Source: Nitrospirota bacterium
Lineage (GTDB): Bacteria; Nitrospirota; Thermodesulfovibrionia; Thermodesulfovibrionales; UBA6898
Reading direction: 5' to 3'
Assembly (NCBI GenBank): GCA_003252075.1
Contig: QKDO01000013.1
Location: 1 to 44,730, forward strand
DNA length: 44,730 nt
The translations under genes were made by a program, and so were the position numbers. The notes under the pieces were generated by a model. That model ran no database searches. It worked only from the letters and a program-made list of their open reading frames with translations, and was not told where the DNA came from. This document shows, piece by piece, positions 34,178-43,171 of this stretch (the first letter of the stretch is position 1; each line of letters starts with the position of its first letter).

Positions 34178-35932
34178 TTACGCCGAGGGACGGAGCCCCC
34201 TCAGCACCAGCTGGAGATATCTGTTGCCATTCCACTCATTGTATGCGGGCGTGAATGCAGCGTCATAGGGGACGGTCGGGACGAGGTCATCGATCATGCC
34301 GCCCATATCGAATCCTATGGCATCCAGAGAGAGAGGACCGTTCTTCACTTTCAGCTTCAGATGCCTGCTTCCCACAACCTTTGCACCGACCACATTGAGG
34401 TTCTTCGCTCCGAGGAGCGGCTCCGGGTTGCCGTGCCCGAACGGTTCAAGCCTTTCTATCTCCCTCATCAGTGCGCTGTTCACGTCGGAAAGCGTTACCG
34501 CGGCATGGATCTCGATCAGGTGCTCCCTGTCCTCACCCGAGGTTTCACGCCGGAAGATCTCCTTCATCCGCTGCTCAAAGGCAGGCAGATCGCCGGCCCT
34601 GAGCTTCACACCGGCAGCCTGTTTATGGCCGCCAAACGAGAGGAGCAGGTCTCTGCACTGTTCGAGACCCCTGCAGAGGTCAAATGCGGGGATACTGCGC
34701 GCAGATCCTTTTGCAATGCCCTCCTCAATCGAGAACATGAACGCGGGCAGATGAAATGCCTCGGCAATCTTTGAAGCCACGATGCCGAGCACACCCTGAT
34801 GCCATGTTTCATGGGCCATCATGATAACGGCATCAGCATCTGTCTGCTGCATCCGTTCAAGTGCACCCTGAAAGACGGTCTCTTCAATGCGCTGGCGCTC
34901 GCCGTTCAGCCGTTCCAGCCACACAGCCAGTTCGTATGCTTCATCTTCTTGCGCTGAAAGGAGAAGCCGCACAACATCATGAGCATCGGCTATTCTTCCC
35001 GCTGCGTTTATCCGCGGCACCAGGGTATAGGACAAGAGCCCTGCTTTTATCTTTCTGCCGCCAAGTCCGGCTGCCTGCTTCAGTGCCCGCAGCCCGCGTC
35101 TGCTCCCGCTCTGGATATACGGCATAGCATCCCTGACCATGATCCTGTTGTCGCCCACCAGAGGAACGACGTCCGCCACCGTACCCAGCGCAGCAAGATC
35201 GAGCAGGGGAAGAAGGTCATCCGGGGAGAAGTTCAGGTCCTTGTCTGCTGCCATTGCCTGCGCCAGCTTAAAGGCGATTCCCGCACCGCAAAGCACGGTA
35301 AGGTGTGAAACGTGAGGTGAAAGTTTGGGATTGATCACGGCAACAGCGTTCGGGACCATGAAATCCTGCTGGTCTTCTGCTGTATTCTCTGCTCTATGCC
35401 TTTTGCCCTTTGCCCCTTTGACGACCGGTTCATGATGATCCGTGATGATTACGTCGATGCCCATATCCCGGGCACGGTCTGCAGCTTCAAAGGAGCCGAT
35501 ACCGCAGTCAACGGTTATGATGAGCCGGGCACCCGCCTTCTCCGCTGCCTCAACGCCCGCAGCATGGAACCCGTATCCGTGGACCATGCGGTGGGGGATA
35601 AAAAAGCCGGCATCCAGCCCCGCCGTCCTGAGCGCGCTTACCGTGATCGCCGTTGCCGTAAGGCCGTCCGCATCGTAATCACCGTGCACAAGCACCTTCT
35701 CACCCAGATGTCGCGCAGCTTTTATCCGTTCGATCGCTTCTTTCATGCCCGGCAGATCAAAGGGGTCTGACAGCGCGGTGAGGCTCGGATGCAGAAAATC
35801 GTGGACATCGGACACGGTTCGGATACCGCGGTTGATCAAGACCTGGGCAAACACCGGGGATATGGATGCAGCTCTTGAAAGATAGGCGAGATATTCTGCG
35901 TTGGTCCTGTTTACCAGCCAGCGCCTATGCAT
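34178..35932 (-). CDS. recJ: Single-stranded-DNA exonuclease RecJ
   Basis: 5'-3' single-strand exonuclease of DNA repair and recombination. 584 residues. DHH phosphoesterase motifs: VLVHGDYDADG (80-90), VDCGIGS, TDHHEP near residue 168, and GTVADVVPLVG; DHHA1 motif FGGHKQAAG near 448, followed by the OB domain. Start ATG 35932 gives the normal N-terminus (MHRRWLVNRTN) but has a weak ribosome binding site. Follows secF with a 106-base gap that holds GCATAA-GG-TTATGC (35975-35988). Confidence 0.95.
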   Translation of the reverse strand: MHRRWLVNRTNAEYLAYLSRAASISPVFAQVLINRGIRTVSDVHDFLHPSLTALSDPFDLPGMKEAIERIKAARHLGEKVLVHGDYDADGLTATAITVSALRTAGLDAGFFIPHRMVHGYGFHAAGVEAAEKAGARLIITVDCGIGSFEAADRARDMGIDVIITDHHEPVVKGAKGKRHRAENTAEDQQDFMVPNAVAVINPKLSPHVSHLTVLCGAGIAFKLAQAMAADKDLNFSPDDLLPLLDLAALGTVADVVPLVGDNRIMVRDAMPYIQSGSRRGLRALKQAAGLGGRKIKAGLLSYTLVPRINAAGRIADAHDVVRLLLSAQEDEAYELAVWLERLNGERQRIEETVFQGALERMQQTDADAVIMMAHETWHQGVLGIVASKIAEAFHLPAFMFSIEEGIAKGSARSIPAFDLCRGLEQCRDLLLSFGGHKQAAGVKLRAGDLPAFEQRMKEIFRRETSGEDREHLIEIHAAVTLSDVNSALMREIERLEPFGHGNPEPLLGAKNLNVVGAKVVGSRHLKLKVKNGPLSLDAIGFDMGGMIDDLVPTVPYDAAFTPAYNEWNGNRYLQLVLRGLRPSA

Positions 35933-36038
35933 ACCGTCAGGAACACGCAGTCTGTGACACGTGACAACTTGAAAGCATAAGGTTATGCAACAACATGATG
36001 CGTAACTCCTTACTGAACATTCCTTGTTTCACGCGTTA

Positions 36039-36950
36039 CTATTTTTTCCTGAGCGGTTTCTTGCCTCCCCAGAGGAGTACGATCGGGCTCGCAACAAAGA
36101 CCGATGAATAGGTTCCTACGATAACGCCGAGGATCATGGCAAGGGCAAAGTCATGGATGACTTCGCCACCGAAGAAGAAGAGTGCGACCGAGGTCAGCAG
36201 AACGGTCAGAGACGTCACGATGGTCCGGGAAAGCACCTCGTTGATGCTCAGGTTCATCACGCTTTCAACGGAGTCTTTGAGCCTGCTGCGCAGGTTCTCC
36301 CTGATCCTGTCAAAGACAACGACCGTGTCGGTGAGTGAATATCCTGCAATGGTCAGGAGCGCCGTCACAAGGATAAGGTTGATCTCCCTGCCGAGCAGGA
36401 AGAAAACACAGAGCACGGCGAGGACATCATGAAAGGTTGCGACCGTGGCCCCGACAGCAAAGTTGATTTTGAACCTGACAGCGATATAGATAAGGATGCC
36501 GATCGTCGCCACGACAATGGCCATGCCGGCATCTGCACGCAGCTTCCCGCCGACCTTGGGACCAATTTCCGTGGTCGAATCAACGACAAACCGATTGTCG
36601 GGGATCTTCTGGCTGATCGCTGCGGTTATTTGCTCGGAGATCTTGCCGAGCTGGATCTCGATGTTTTTTGCCCTGATCAGGATCTTGTTCTCGCCCGTAA
36701 GCTCCTGCAGGTCGAAGTCTCTGACGCCGCCTTCCTCAAGGGCCTTCCGGATGTCATGGACCTTAACCGGCTTTTCGAACTTGAGCTGAACGGACGTACC
36801 GCCGGCAAAGTCAATGCCGAGATTGGCCTTGCCCGTCGCTATCTGGACTATCGCAAAGATGCCGATAAGTGAAATGATGCCCGAGATGATGAAGGCAATG
36901 TTCCTTTTGCCAAGAAAATCTATTTTGGTGTTCTTGATGATCTCTATCAT
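36039..36950 (-). CDS. secF: Protein translocase subunit SecF
   Basis: Proton-driven helper of SecYEG translocation. 303 residues, six predicted membrane segments with the first periplasmic domain between TM1 and TM2. Seen: KRNIAFIISGIIS in TM1, LGIDFAGGTSVQLKF after it, EIGPKVGGKLRADA, and GYSLTDTVVVFDRIRENL. Starts eight bases after secD with AGGGGGGACC before the ATG. Confidence 0.97.
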   Translation of the reverse strand: MIEIIKNTKIDFLGKRNIAFIISGIISLIGIFAIVQIATGKANLGIDFAGGTSVQLKFEKPVKVHDIRKALEEGGVRDFDLQELTGENKILIRAKNIEIQLGKISEQITAAISQKIPDNRFVVDSTTEIGPKVGGKLRADAGMAIVVATIGILIYIAVRFKINFAVGATVATFHDVLAVLCVFFLLGREINLILVTALLTIAGYSLTDTVVVFDRIRENLRSRLKDSVESVMNLSINEVLSRTIVTSLTVLLTSVALFFFGGEVIHDFALAMILGVIVGTYSSVFVASPIVLLWGGKKPLRKK

Positions 36951-36958
36951 GGTCCCCC

Positions 36959-38581
36959 CTAAATGCTCAGCTTCTTGATGTCACGATTGGAATTGATAAG
37001 GTCAAAGACCGATTTCGTCCCAATCAGCGCGGTATAGAGGTTGATGATAACCCCCAGACTCAGCGTAACGGCAAAGCCCTTGATCGGTCCGGTGCCGAAC
37101 TGAAACAGCACGGCGGCGGTGATCAGGGTCGTGACATGCGAATCGAAAATAGTCCAGAAAGCCTTTTTATAGCCCGAATCGACGGCGGAGCGCGGTGTCT
37201 TTCCCGCCCGCAGTTCGTCCCGCATTCGCTCAAACATGAGCACGTTTGAGTCTACCGCCATACCGATCGCCAGGATGACACCGGCGATACCGGGAAGCGT
37301 CAGCGTTGCATTCAGGGATGCCATGGCCCCGAAGAGCAGGACGATGTTTAGGAGCAGGGCAAAGTCAGCGATGACACCGGACAGGCGGTAATAGATGATC
37401 ATGAAAATAGCGACCGCGATCGTGCCGGCAATGCCTGCGATCTTTCCTGCCTCAATGGAATCGCTGCCGAGCGATGGACCAACCGTAACGTTCTGGAGCA
37501 TCTTGAGCGGCGCAGGAAGAGCCCCGGCCTTAAGCACAATGCTCAGGTCCTTAGCCTCGTCCATGCCAAAACTGCCGGTGATCTGCGCATTGCCACCGGA
37601 GATCCGCTCCTGGATCACCGGTGCTGAATAGACGGTGCCATCCAGGATGATCGCGAGCCGCTTCTTCACGTTTGCCGCCGTGATATCTTCAAATCTCTTT
37701 GCCCCATCGGGATTGAAGGCAATCGATACATGGGGTGTGCTGAACTGTGTGTCCAGCGTTACTTTGGCCTCGCTCAGGAGCGCGCCGGTCAGTACCGTCT
37801 CCTTCTTCAGAAGGACCGGAAACTTCGTCACGGCGCCCGTTTCCCTGTTCACCTTCTTCTCGAACAATATCTGGTCGCCTTCCGGAATCTTTCCGGAAAA
37901 CTGCTCAAGGACCTTTTCCTCGTCGCCTGGTGCTATAGAAGACGGCAACTGAGCAGCAATCGGCGACTCGTCATCAACGATTTTAAACTCAAGCAGTGCG
38001 GTCTTGCCAATCAGATCGATCGCTCGCTTGGGATCTTTCACACCCGGAAGCTGCACAACAATCTCATTTGTCCCCTGCCGGTGTATGGTCGGCTCCGCAA
38101 CGCCGAACTGGTCGATCCTGTTCCTGATCGTCTCGAGCGCCTGATTTGCAGCATTGTCCTTGATGAAGCTCTTTTCCTTGTCATTCATCCTGAGGACGAT
38201 CATCTGCCCAGATGTTGTCATCTCCAGATTGCTGTAACCCTCCTTCAGTGCGGTAAGAATATCCTGCCCTGCAGGGGTCACTTCGATATCCAGGCCGTTC
38301 TTCTTCACCTCGGCCTGCAGCTTCTTCTTCTGGAGCATCTCCCTGATCGTAAAGGCATAGCGTTCAACGGTCGATTCGACTGCCTTGTCCGCTTCTACTT
38401 CGAAGACCAGATGAAGTCCTCCCTGCAGGTCGAGACCAAGCACAATACCCCTGTTGGGCATGTTCTTCTGCCACCATTCCGGCATGCTCTTGAACAGCGG
38501 GGTGTTGGGCAGAAAAAAGACGATGGCTGCCACAACGGCCAGCCCGATAAACAGGAATCTCCAGTAAATGCTCTTCTTCAT
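36959..38581 (-). CDS. secD: Protein translocase subunit SecD
   Basis: Partner of SecF. 540 residues; TM1 at 8-28, then [16 protein letters not shown] and the large periplasmic P1 domain ([30 protein letters not shown]), ending with five further membrane segments carrying [13 protein letters not shown] and [17 protein letters not shown]. Ribosome binding site GGAGGTTTC. The yajC-secD-secF operon is standard. Confidence 0.97.
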   Translation of the reverse strand: MKKSIYWRFLFIGLAVVAAIVFFLPNTPLFKSMPEWWQKNMPNRGIVLGLDLQGGLHLVFEVEADKAVESTVERYAFTIREMLQKKKLQAEVKKNGLDIEVTPAGQDILTALKEGYSNLEMTTSGQMIVLRMNDKEKSFIKDNAANQALETIRNRIDQFGVAEPTIHRQGTNEIVVQLPGVKDPKRAIDLIGKTALLEFKIVDDESPIAAQLPSSIAPGDEEKVLEQFSGKIPEGDQILFEKKVNRETGAVTKFPVLLKKETVLTGALLSEAKVTLDTQFSTPHVSIAFNPDGAKRFEDITAANVKKRLAIILDGTVYSAPVIQERISGGNAQITGSFGMDEAKDLSIVLKAGALPAPLKMLQNVTVGPSLGSDSIEAGKIAGIAGTIAVAIFMIIYYRLSGVIADFALLLNIVLLFGAMASLNATLTLPGIAGVILAIGMAVDSNVLMFERMRDELRAGKTPRSAVDSGYKKAFWTIFDSHVTTLITAAVLFQFGTGPIKGFAVTLSLGVIINLYTALIGTKSVFDLINSNRDIKKLSI

Positions 38582-38655
38582 GAAACCTCCACAATCTGAA
38601 CGATAATTTAAAAAAGCTGCTTTTCATGCGCTGCGTGATCTGCAGGAAGGAACTG

Positions 38656-38982
38656 CTATTCTTCTTCTTCCGTCCTTACCGCGGCGATATACGCTTTGCC
38701 GTACTTTACCTTTACGTTCTCAGAGATCTTCAGGATGACCGTATTGGTCTTCACTTCCTCCACGACACCGTATTCACCGCCAGATGTGACCACCTTGTCC
38801 CCTTTTTTCAGGTTCTCCAGCATGGTCTTATGCTCTTTTGCCCTTTTCTGCTGAGGTCTGATAAGCATAAAATAGAAGATCACGAAGATAAGGATGAGGG
38901 GGAGAAATCCGATCAGTCCGCTTCCCTGTCCCTGGCCAGCCTGCGGATTGGGGCCCATAGCATATGCCAAGCCTGTCAACAT
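38656..38982 (-). CDS. yajC: Preprotein translocase subunit YajC
   Basis: Single-pass membrane protein of the SecDF-YajC complex, 108 residues. One transmembrane helix (about 22-42, GFLPLILIFVIFYFMLIRP) followed by the signature RPQQKRAKEHKTMLENLKKG and a small beta domain GDKVVTSGGEYGVV. Ribosome binding site GGAGGTG is seven bases before the ATG. Confidence 0.96.
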   Translation of the reverse strand: MLTGLAYAMGPNPQAGQGQGSGLIGFLPLILIFVIFYFMLIRPQQKRAKEHKTMLENLKKGDKVVTSGGEYGVVEEVKTNTVILKISENVKVKYGKAYIAAVRTEEEE

Positions 38983-39012
38983 GATACACCTCCGAACAGA
39001 AATTAGTTTGAT

Positions 39013-39042
39013 ACTATACCTTCTTCACCCGCAATTTATCAA
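39013..39042 (-). promoter_or_regulatory. Promoter of yajC-secDF operon
   Basis: On the minus strand TTGATA (39042-39037), 18-base spacer, TATAGT (39018-39013), giving a leader of about 25 bases that contains the yajC ribosome binding site. Confidence 0.65.
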
Positions 39043-39129
39043 GCATCCAGCCGGCTCGATCCCCTCTTCCGCGCGCGGTCCCTGCGGACGCTTCCTTACG
39101 GGGAGCTTCCGCCGGCGGCCCTGCTAAAC

Positions 39130-39159
39130 TTGACATTCGCAAAAATGTAGGGTTATAAT
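39130..39159 (+). promoter_or_regulatory. Consensus promoter of rpmH-rnpA operon
   Basis: TTGACA (39130-39135), 18-base spacer, TATAAT (39154-39159), both full consensus. Start of transcription near 39166 leaves about 14 bases before the rpmH ATG. Confidence 0.8.
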
Positions 39160-39179
39160 TGTCGCTCAGGTAAAACACT

Positions 39180-39320
39180 ATGGGCACATATACAACATTT
39201 CATCCACACACAAAAAAACAGAAGAGGACACACGGCTTTCTCGTGAGAATGAGCACAGTCGGCGGCCGTAATGTAATCAGGAGAAGAAGGAAAAAAGGAC
39301 GGAAAAGACTGGCTGTTTGA
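39180..39320 (+). CDS. rpmH: 50S ribosomal protein L34
   Basis: 46 residues, the usual length. The sequence begins [20 protein letters not shown] and continues with [10 protein letters not shown] and [13 protein letters not shown], matching the L34 signature KRTHGF...GR.V...RR.KGRKRL. The first dozen residues diverge from the common MKRTYQPS start. AGGT lies nine bases before ATG. Followed directly by rnpA (four-base overlap), the universal order near the replication origin region in many bacteria. Confidence 0.95.
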   Translation: MGTYTTFHPHTKKQKRTHGFLVRMSTVGGRNVIRRRRKKGRKRLAV

Positions 39321-39685
39321 AGAAGACCTTTCTTCAATCCCTGACTCGGAAGAGCGAATTCAAGACCGTATTTGAGCAGGGCCGGAAGTTTCCATCCAAG
39401 CATCTTATCCTCTACGTACTGCCCAACCGTCTTGGCCACAGCAGGCTCGGCCTTGCTATAAGCAGAAAGGTCGGCAACGCGGTGACCCGGAACAGGGTTA
39501 AGCGCCGTCTCAGGGAAATCTTCAGGAAGCTTTTTGCAGAAGATACTCTGTACCATGACATTGTTGTGGTTGCCAGGAGTACGGCGCCTGAGGCTGAGCT
39601 TATGACTCTGGACAAGAGCATACGCAGGATCATTGCCGGACTGAACCATGAAGAAACTGTTACTCGCAATCATCAAGATCTATAA
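39317..39685 (+). CDS. rnpA: Ribonuclease P protein component
   Basis: Protein subunit of RNase P, which matures tRNA 5' ends. 122 residues. Seen: [20 protein letters not shown] at the N-terminus, [20 protein letters not shown] and the RNR signature [13 protein letters not shown]. The start is TTG at 39317, overlapping the rpmH stop (TTGA); no in-frame ATG lies near. The end overlaps yidD by 38 bases. Confidence 0.95.
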   Translation: MKKTFLQSLTRKSEFKTVFEQGRKFPSKHLILYVLPNRLGHSRLGLAISRKVGNAVTRNRVKRRLREIFRKLFAEDTLYHDIVVVARSTAPEAELMTLDKSIRRIIAGLNHEETVTRNHQDL

Positions 39686-39857
39686 ATACGCGGTTTCACC
39701 GCTCATGCCTTCGAGCTGCAGGTTCACACCCACCTGCGCGGAGTATGCCATGGAGGCGATCCGTAAATATGGATCACTTAAGGGCTCCGCCCTTGCCGCC
39801 CGCAGAATATTGAAGTGCAACCCCTTCCATGAAGGCGGCTTCGACCCCGTCAAATAA
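39648..39857 (+). CDS. yidD: Membrane protein insertion efficiency factor YidD
   Basis: 69 residues. The N-terminal amphipathic helix ([15 protein letters not shown]) and the signature SSCRFTPTCAEYAMEAIRKYG with three cysteines, then GSALAARRILKCNPFHEGGFDPV, match YidD. It assists YidC-dependent membrane insertion. Located between rnpA and yidC, the conserved place. Confidence 0.96.
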   Translation: MKKLLLAIIKIYKYAVSPLMPSSCRFTPTCAEYAMEAIRKYGSLKGSALAARRILKCNPFHEGGFDPVK

Positions 39858-39860
39858 CCT

Positions 39861-41429
39861 ATGGATAACAGAACAGTCATAGCGGTTGTACTTTCGTTCC
39901 TCATCATCGTGGGATATCAGTTCCTCTTTCCCTCCCAGCAGCCGATTGTTCCCGAACCGAAACCGGCATTGGAAAAAAAGAACGATGCAGCACCTGTGGC
40001 TGCTCCGGCACAACCTGTCGCCGAAACCATAACGGCAGATGAGAGAGAGATCACCGTCGAAAATGACCTCTACAAGGCAGTCTTTACCTCCCGGGGTGGT
40101 ACGATCAAGTCCTGGACCATCAAGCAGTATAAGGATAAAGCTGGCAACGATGTCGTCCTCCTCAGAAAGCCCGGGGCTGTTCCCGCAATCGGCATCGGCG
40201 TGGACAACACCTTTGATCTGGCTAAGGTGAATTTTTCTGTATCGGGCTCGAACCTGACCCTCGACGGCTCACACAGGGAAGGCTCGCTGGTCTTTGAATA
40301 CGCCAAAGACGGAAGGTCGGTCCGCCGGACCTACACGTTTTTTGCAGACACCTATAAAGTTGATCTGACCGACGAGGTCACCGGCCTCAGCGAATACTGG
40401 ATAACCCTCGGCAGCGACCTGGGGATCTTCGAACATGACCCCTCTGTCCATGTTGGCCCGATACTGCTCATCGGAAATGACCTCACCGAGTTGAAGGCAT
40501 CTGCGCTAAAGGAGCCGAAATCCTTTAAGGAGAACCTCAAATGGATCGCCCAGGAGGATAAATATTTCTTCTCCGCACTGGTGCCGGCATCGCCGGTGGA
40601 AGAAGCGCGGGCGCTCGTTGTGAACGATTCCCCGATCATTGCGTTCAAGGCAAAAGACGGCAGGAACACATTCCACCTTTACACCGGGCCAAAGGAGCAT
40701 GACCGGCTTGCGGCGCTTCATCTTGGGCTGGAGCATATCATAAACTACGGCTTCTTCTCGATCATTGCCCGTCCGCTCTTCTGGGTGCTCAAGTTCTTCA
40801 ACTCCTTCCTCGGGAATTATGGCTGGTCGATCATCATGATAACGATTGCGACAAGGATACCGTTCATCCCGCTCCTCAGCAAGAGCCAGAAGTCCATGAA
40901 AAAGCTCCAGGAGATCCAGCCCAAGATGAACGAAATAAAGGAAAAATACAAAAAAGATCCCCAGAAGATGCAGAAAGAGATGATGGAGCTTTATAAGAAA
41001 CACAAGGTAAGTCCTCTGGGAGGATGTCTGCCCATGCTGCTGCAGATACCGGTCTTCTTCGCGCTTTATAAGGTGCTGCTCATTTCCATTGAACTGCGGG
41101 GCGCTCCGTTCATGCTCTGGATAACCGACCTTTCGGCTCCTGACACCCTGCTCGGTCACATCCCTGCAGCGCTGCCCATTATTGGGGGGTTTGCTCTGGG
41201 CCCGCTCCCGATCCTCATGGGGCTGACCATGCTGATTCAGCAGAAGATGACTCCCTCCAGCATGGATCCGAAGCAGGCAAAGATGATGCTGATGATGCCG
41301 GTCATCTTCACCTTCATGTTTCTGAACTTTGCATCAGGGCTGGTGCTCTACTGGCTCGTGAGCAACATTCTGGGAATCGTCCAACAAATCTTCGTCAACC
41401 GCAGCCTCGTAAAAGAACGGACAGGGTAG
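39861..41429 (+). CDS. yidC: Membrane protein insertase YidC
   Basis: 522 residues, the Gram-negative long form: TM1 (about 5-24), large periplasmic beta domain (about 60-320; ENDLYKAVFTSRGGTIKSW), then five membrane segments including NYGWSIIMITIATRIPFIPL, the cytoplasmic loop MKKLQEIQPKMNEIKEKYKK with GGCLPMLLQIPVFFALYKVL, and NFASGLVLYWLVSNILGI. Starts three bases after yidD without a clear ribosome binding site. No jag/khpB follows, unlike the usual cluster. Confidence 0.96.
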   Translation: MDNRTVIAVVLSFLIIVGYQFLFPSQQPIVPEPKPALEKKNDAAPVAAPAQPVAETITADEREITVENDLYKAVFTSRGGTIKSWTIKQYKDKAGNDVVLLRKPGAVPAIGIGVDNTFDLAKVNFSVSGSNLTLDGSHREGSLVFEYAKDGRSVRRTYTFFADTYKVDLTDEVTGLSEYWITLGSDLGIFEHDPSVHVGPILLIGNDLTELKASALKEPKSFKENLKWIAQEDKYFFSALVPASPVEEARALVVNDSPIIAFKAKDGRNTFHLYTGPKEHDRLAALHLGLEHIINYGFFSIIARPLFWVLKFFNSFLGNYGWSIIMITIATRIPFIPLLSKSQKSMKKLQEIQPKMNEIKEKYKKDPQKMQKEMMELYKKHKVSPLGGCLPMLLQIPVFFALYKVLLISIELRGAPFMLWITDLSAPDTLLGHIPAALPIIGGFALGPLPILMGLTMLIQQKMTPSSMDPKQAKMMLMMPVIFTFMFLNFASGLVLYWLVSNILGIVQQIFVNRSLVKERTG

Positions 41430-41482
41430 CGCAACCGTTCATAGCCTGCAGTTCACGGCCTGCAGACTTTCTCCCGCTTTTA

Positions 41483-41488
41483 TATAAT
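41483..41488 (+). promoter_or_regulatory. -10 element upstream of mnmE leader ORF
   Basis: TATAAT (41483-41488), full consensus, six bases before the leader ORF ATG. No good -35 element is seen at 16-18 bases upstream, so a partner activator or extended -10 would be needed. Also in this spacer GCCTGCAG occurs twice (41444-41451 and 41458-41465 region). Confidence 0.45.
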
Positions 41489-41494
41489 AGAAAT

Positions 41495-41533
41495 ATGATT
41501 TCCGCATTACCTGCTGAGAGCTCCCATCCATGA
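41495..41533 (+). CDS. Putative 12-codon leader peptide coupled to mnmE
   Basis: ATG at 41495 opens a frame of 12 codons (MISALPAESSHP) that ends in TGA at 41531-41533, overlapping the mnmE ATG at 41530 (ATGA). The start would be almost leaderless from the TATAAT at 41483. mnmE itself has only a weak GAGAG at 41516-41520. Whether ribosomes use this frame is not shown; chance occurrence is possible. Confidence 0.35.
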   Translation: MISALPAESSHP

Positions 41534-42912
41534 ACCATCTCGACGATACCATCGCAGCCATCTCAACGCCGGTTGGACTGGGGGGAATCGGCATCGTACG
41601 CCTGACCGGCTCGAAGGCCGCTTCGATAGCAGACGACATCTTCCGCTCCCGAAACGGGGCAGGGCCTTCGGCAGCACCATCCCACCGGATGATCTACGGC
41701 CTAGTCACAGATCCGACCGATGGTAGGGCGGTAGACGAGGCCCTTGTCACGGTCATGAGGGCACCGAACACCTATACACGGGAGGACGTTGTTGAGATAA
41801 GCTGTCATGGAGGCATGGTAGCGGTCCGGAGCATCCTCGAACTCGTGATCCAGCGGGGTGCACGGCTAGCGGACCCGGGAGAGTTCACCAAACGGGCCTT
41901 TCTGAACGGAAGACTGAACCTTGACCAGGCCGAGGCAGTTCTTGATGTTATCACTGCAAAGACCGCCGAGGGCATGAGGATCGCTGCTGAACAGCTGCAG
42001 GGAGATCTGACCAAGAAACTTGCTGAGATCCGCATCGGGCTGATAGAAACAAGCGCCTTTGTCGAGGCATATCTGGACTTTCCTGAGGAAGATATCGAAC
42101 CTGCCGCAAAAGAGGATATTCAGGGCCGGCTTAGGGCGATCATCACGGAAATCAGGAGGCTCTCAAAAACTTTCCATGAGGCCCGTTTTTTCCGCGACGG
42201 GCTTTCCATTGCGATCGTCGGTAGGCCGAATGTGGGCAAGTCATCACTGCTGAATGCCCTGCTGCAGAAGGACCGCGCCATCGTAACCGCCCTGCCGGGC
42301 ACAACGCGCGACCTGATAGAGGATTACCTGAACATCAACGGTCTGCCGGTAAGGATCACGGACACAGCAGGCATAAGGAATTCCGAAGAGGTTATCGAGC
42401 AGGAGGGCATCAGGAGAAGCCTGCAGGCAATCGGACACGCGGATTATATTATAGCCCTGTTCGACGGAAGCGAACCGCTCAGGCAGGAAGACCTTGACCT
42501 TCTGACGGTCATCAGCGGCAAGCATGCTGTTGCAGTCATCAACAAGGCAGACCTCCCGCAGAAGATCACGCTTGATCCTGTCATCGCAGGAGGCATGCCG
42601 CACCTGCACCTTTCAGCGGTCACCGGCAAGGGAGTGGACGAACTCAAGCAGCATATCTTTGCATCGCATCTCGGCGCATGGAAAGAGGAACGCGATGGTG
42701 TTGTCGTAACGAACATACGTCACAAATTGGCACTTGACCGGGCAGCGGGATCACTGGAAAAGGCCGCTGCACTGCTGTCGCGGGGAGAACCGCTCGAGCT
42801 CTTTTCCATTGAGATCAGGGATGCGCTGGACCGGATCGGTGAGATCACCGGCGCCATAACGACCGATGATATCCTTGATGCCATCTTCAGCAGCTTCTGT
42901 ATCGGCAAGTAA
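41530..42912 (+). CDS. mnmE: tRNA modification GTPase MnmE
   Basis: Acts with MnmG on the wobble uridine of tRNAs. 460 residues. N-terminal folate-binding domain (DTIAAISTPVGLGGIGIVRL, YTREDVVEISCHGG), helical domain, G domain with GRPNVGKSSLLNALL near residue 230, LPGTTRDLIE, DTAG, NKAD, and the C-terminal CIGK whose cysteine is conserved. Separated from yidC by 100 bases; gidA/mnmG is not next to it here. Confidence 0.97.
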   Translation: MNHLDDTIAAISTPVGLGGIGIVRLTGSKAASIADDIFRSRNGAGPSAAPSHRMIYGLVTDPTDGRAVDEALVTVMRAPNTYTREDVVEISCHGGMVAVRSILELVIQRGARLADPGEFTKRAFLNGRLNLDQAEAVLDVITAKTAEGMRIAAEQLQGDLTKKLAEIRIGLIETSAFVEAYLDFPEEDIEPAAKEDIQGRLRAIITEIRRLSKTFHEARFFRDGLSIAIVGRPNVGKSSLLNALLQKDRAIVTALPGTTRDLIEDYLNINGLPVRITDTAGIRNSEEVIEQEGIRRSLQAIGHADYIIALFDGSEPLRQEDLDLLTVISGKHAVAVINKADLPQKITLDPVIAGGMPHLHLSAVTGKGVDELKQHIFASHLGAWKEERDGVVVTNIRHKLALDRAAGSLEKAAALLSRGEPLELFSIEIRDALDRIGEITGAITTDDILDAIFSSFCIGK

Positions 42913-42955
42913 AGATGCTATCATCAGAGAGGAATCATGTGCACAGGAGGCGTAT

Positions 42956-43156
42956 ATGGAATGCATTACGGCAAAGAACAGGGCCCGTTGCACCTGCACG
43001 TATGAGCCCTGTCCCCGAAAATACCAGTGCTGCGAATGTCTGCATCATCACCGGAAGAACGACGAACTGCCTGCATGCTTTTTCACTGCAGAATTTGAGC
43101 GCACCTATGACCGGTCCATTGTTAATTTCATGAAGATGAGGGGCAACAAGGGCTGA
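42956..43156 (+). CDS. Small cysteine-rich protein (DUF6485-like)
   Basis: 66 residues with eight cysteines in the first 41 (MECITAKN, CTCTYEPCPRKYQCCECLHHH, LPACFF), followed by ERTYDRSIVNFMKM. The pattern resembles DUF6485 proteins as I remember them; function unknown, probably metal binding. ATG 42956 has AGGAGG (42945-42950) at five bases, which excludes longer readings. Sits between mnmE and the pyrophosphatase with small gaps, so probably co-transcribed. Confidence 0.82.
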   Translation: MECITAKNRARCTCTYEPCPRKYQCCECLHHHRKNDELPACFFTAEFERTYDRSIVNFMKMRGNKG

Positions 43157-43171
43157 GGAGGAGCTGATTCC

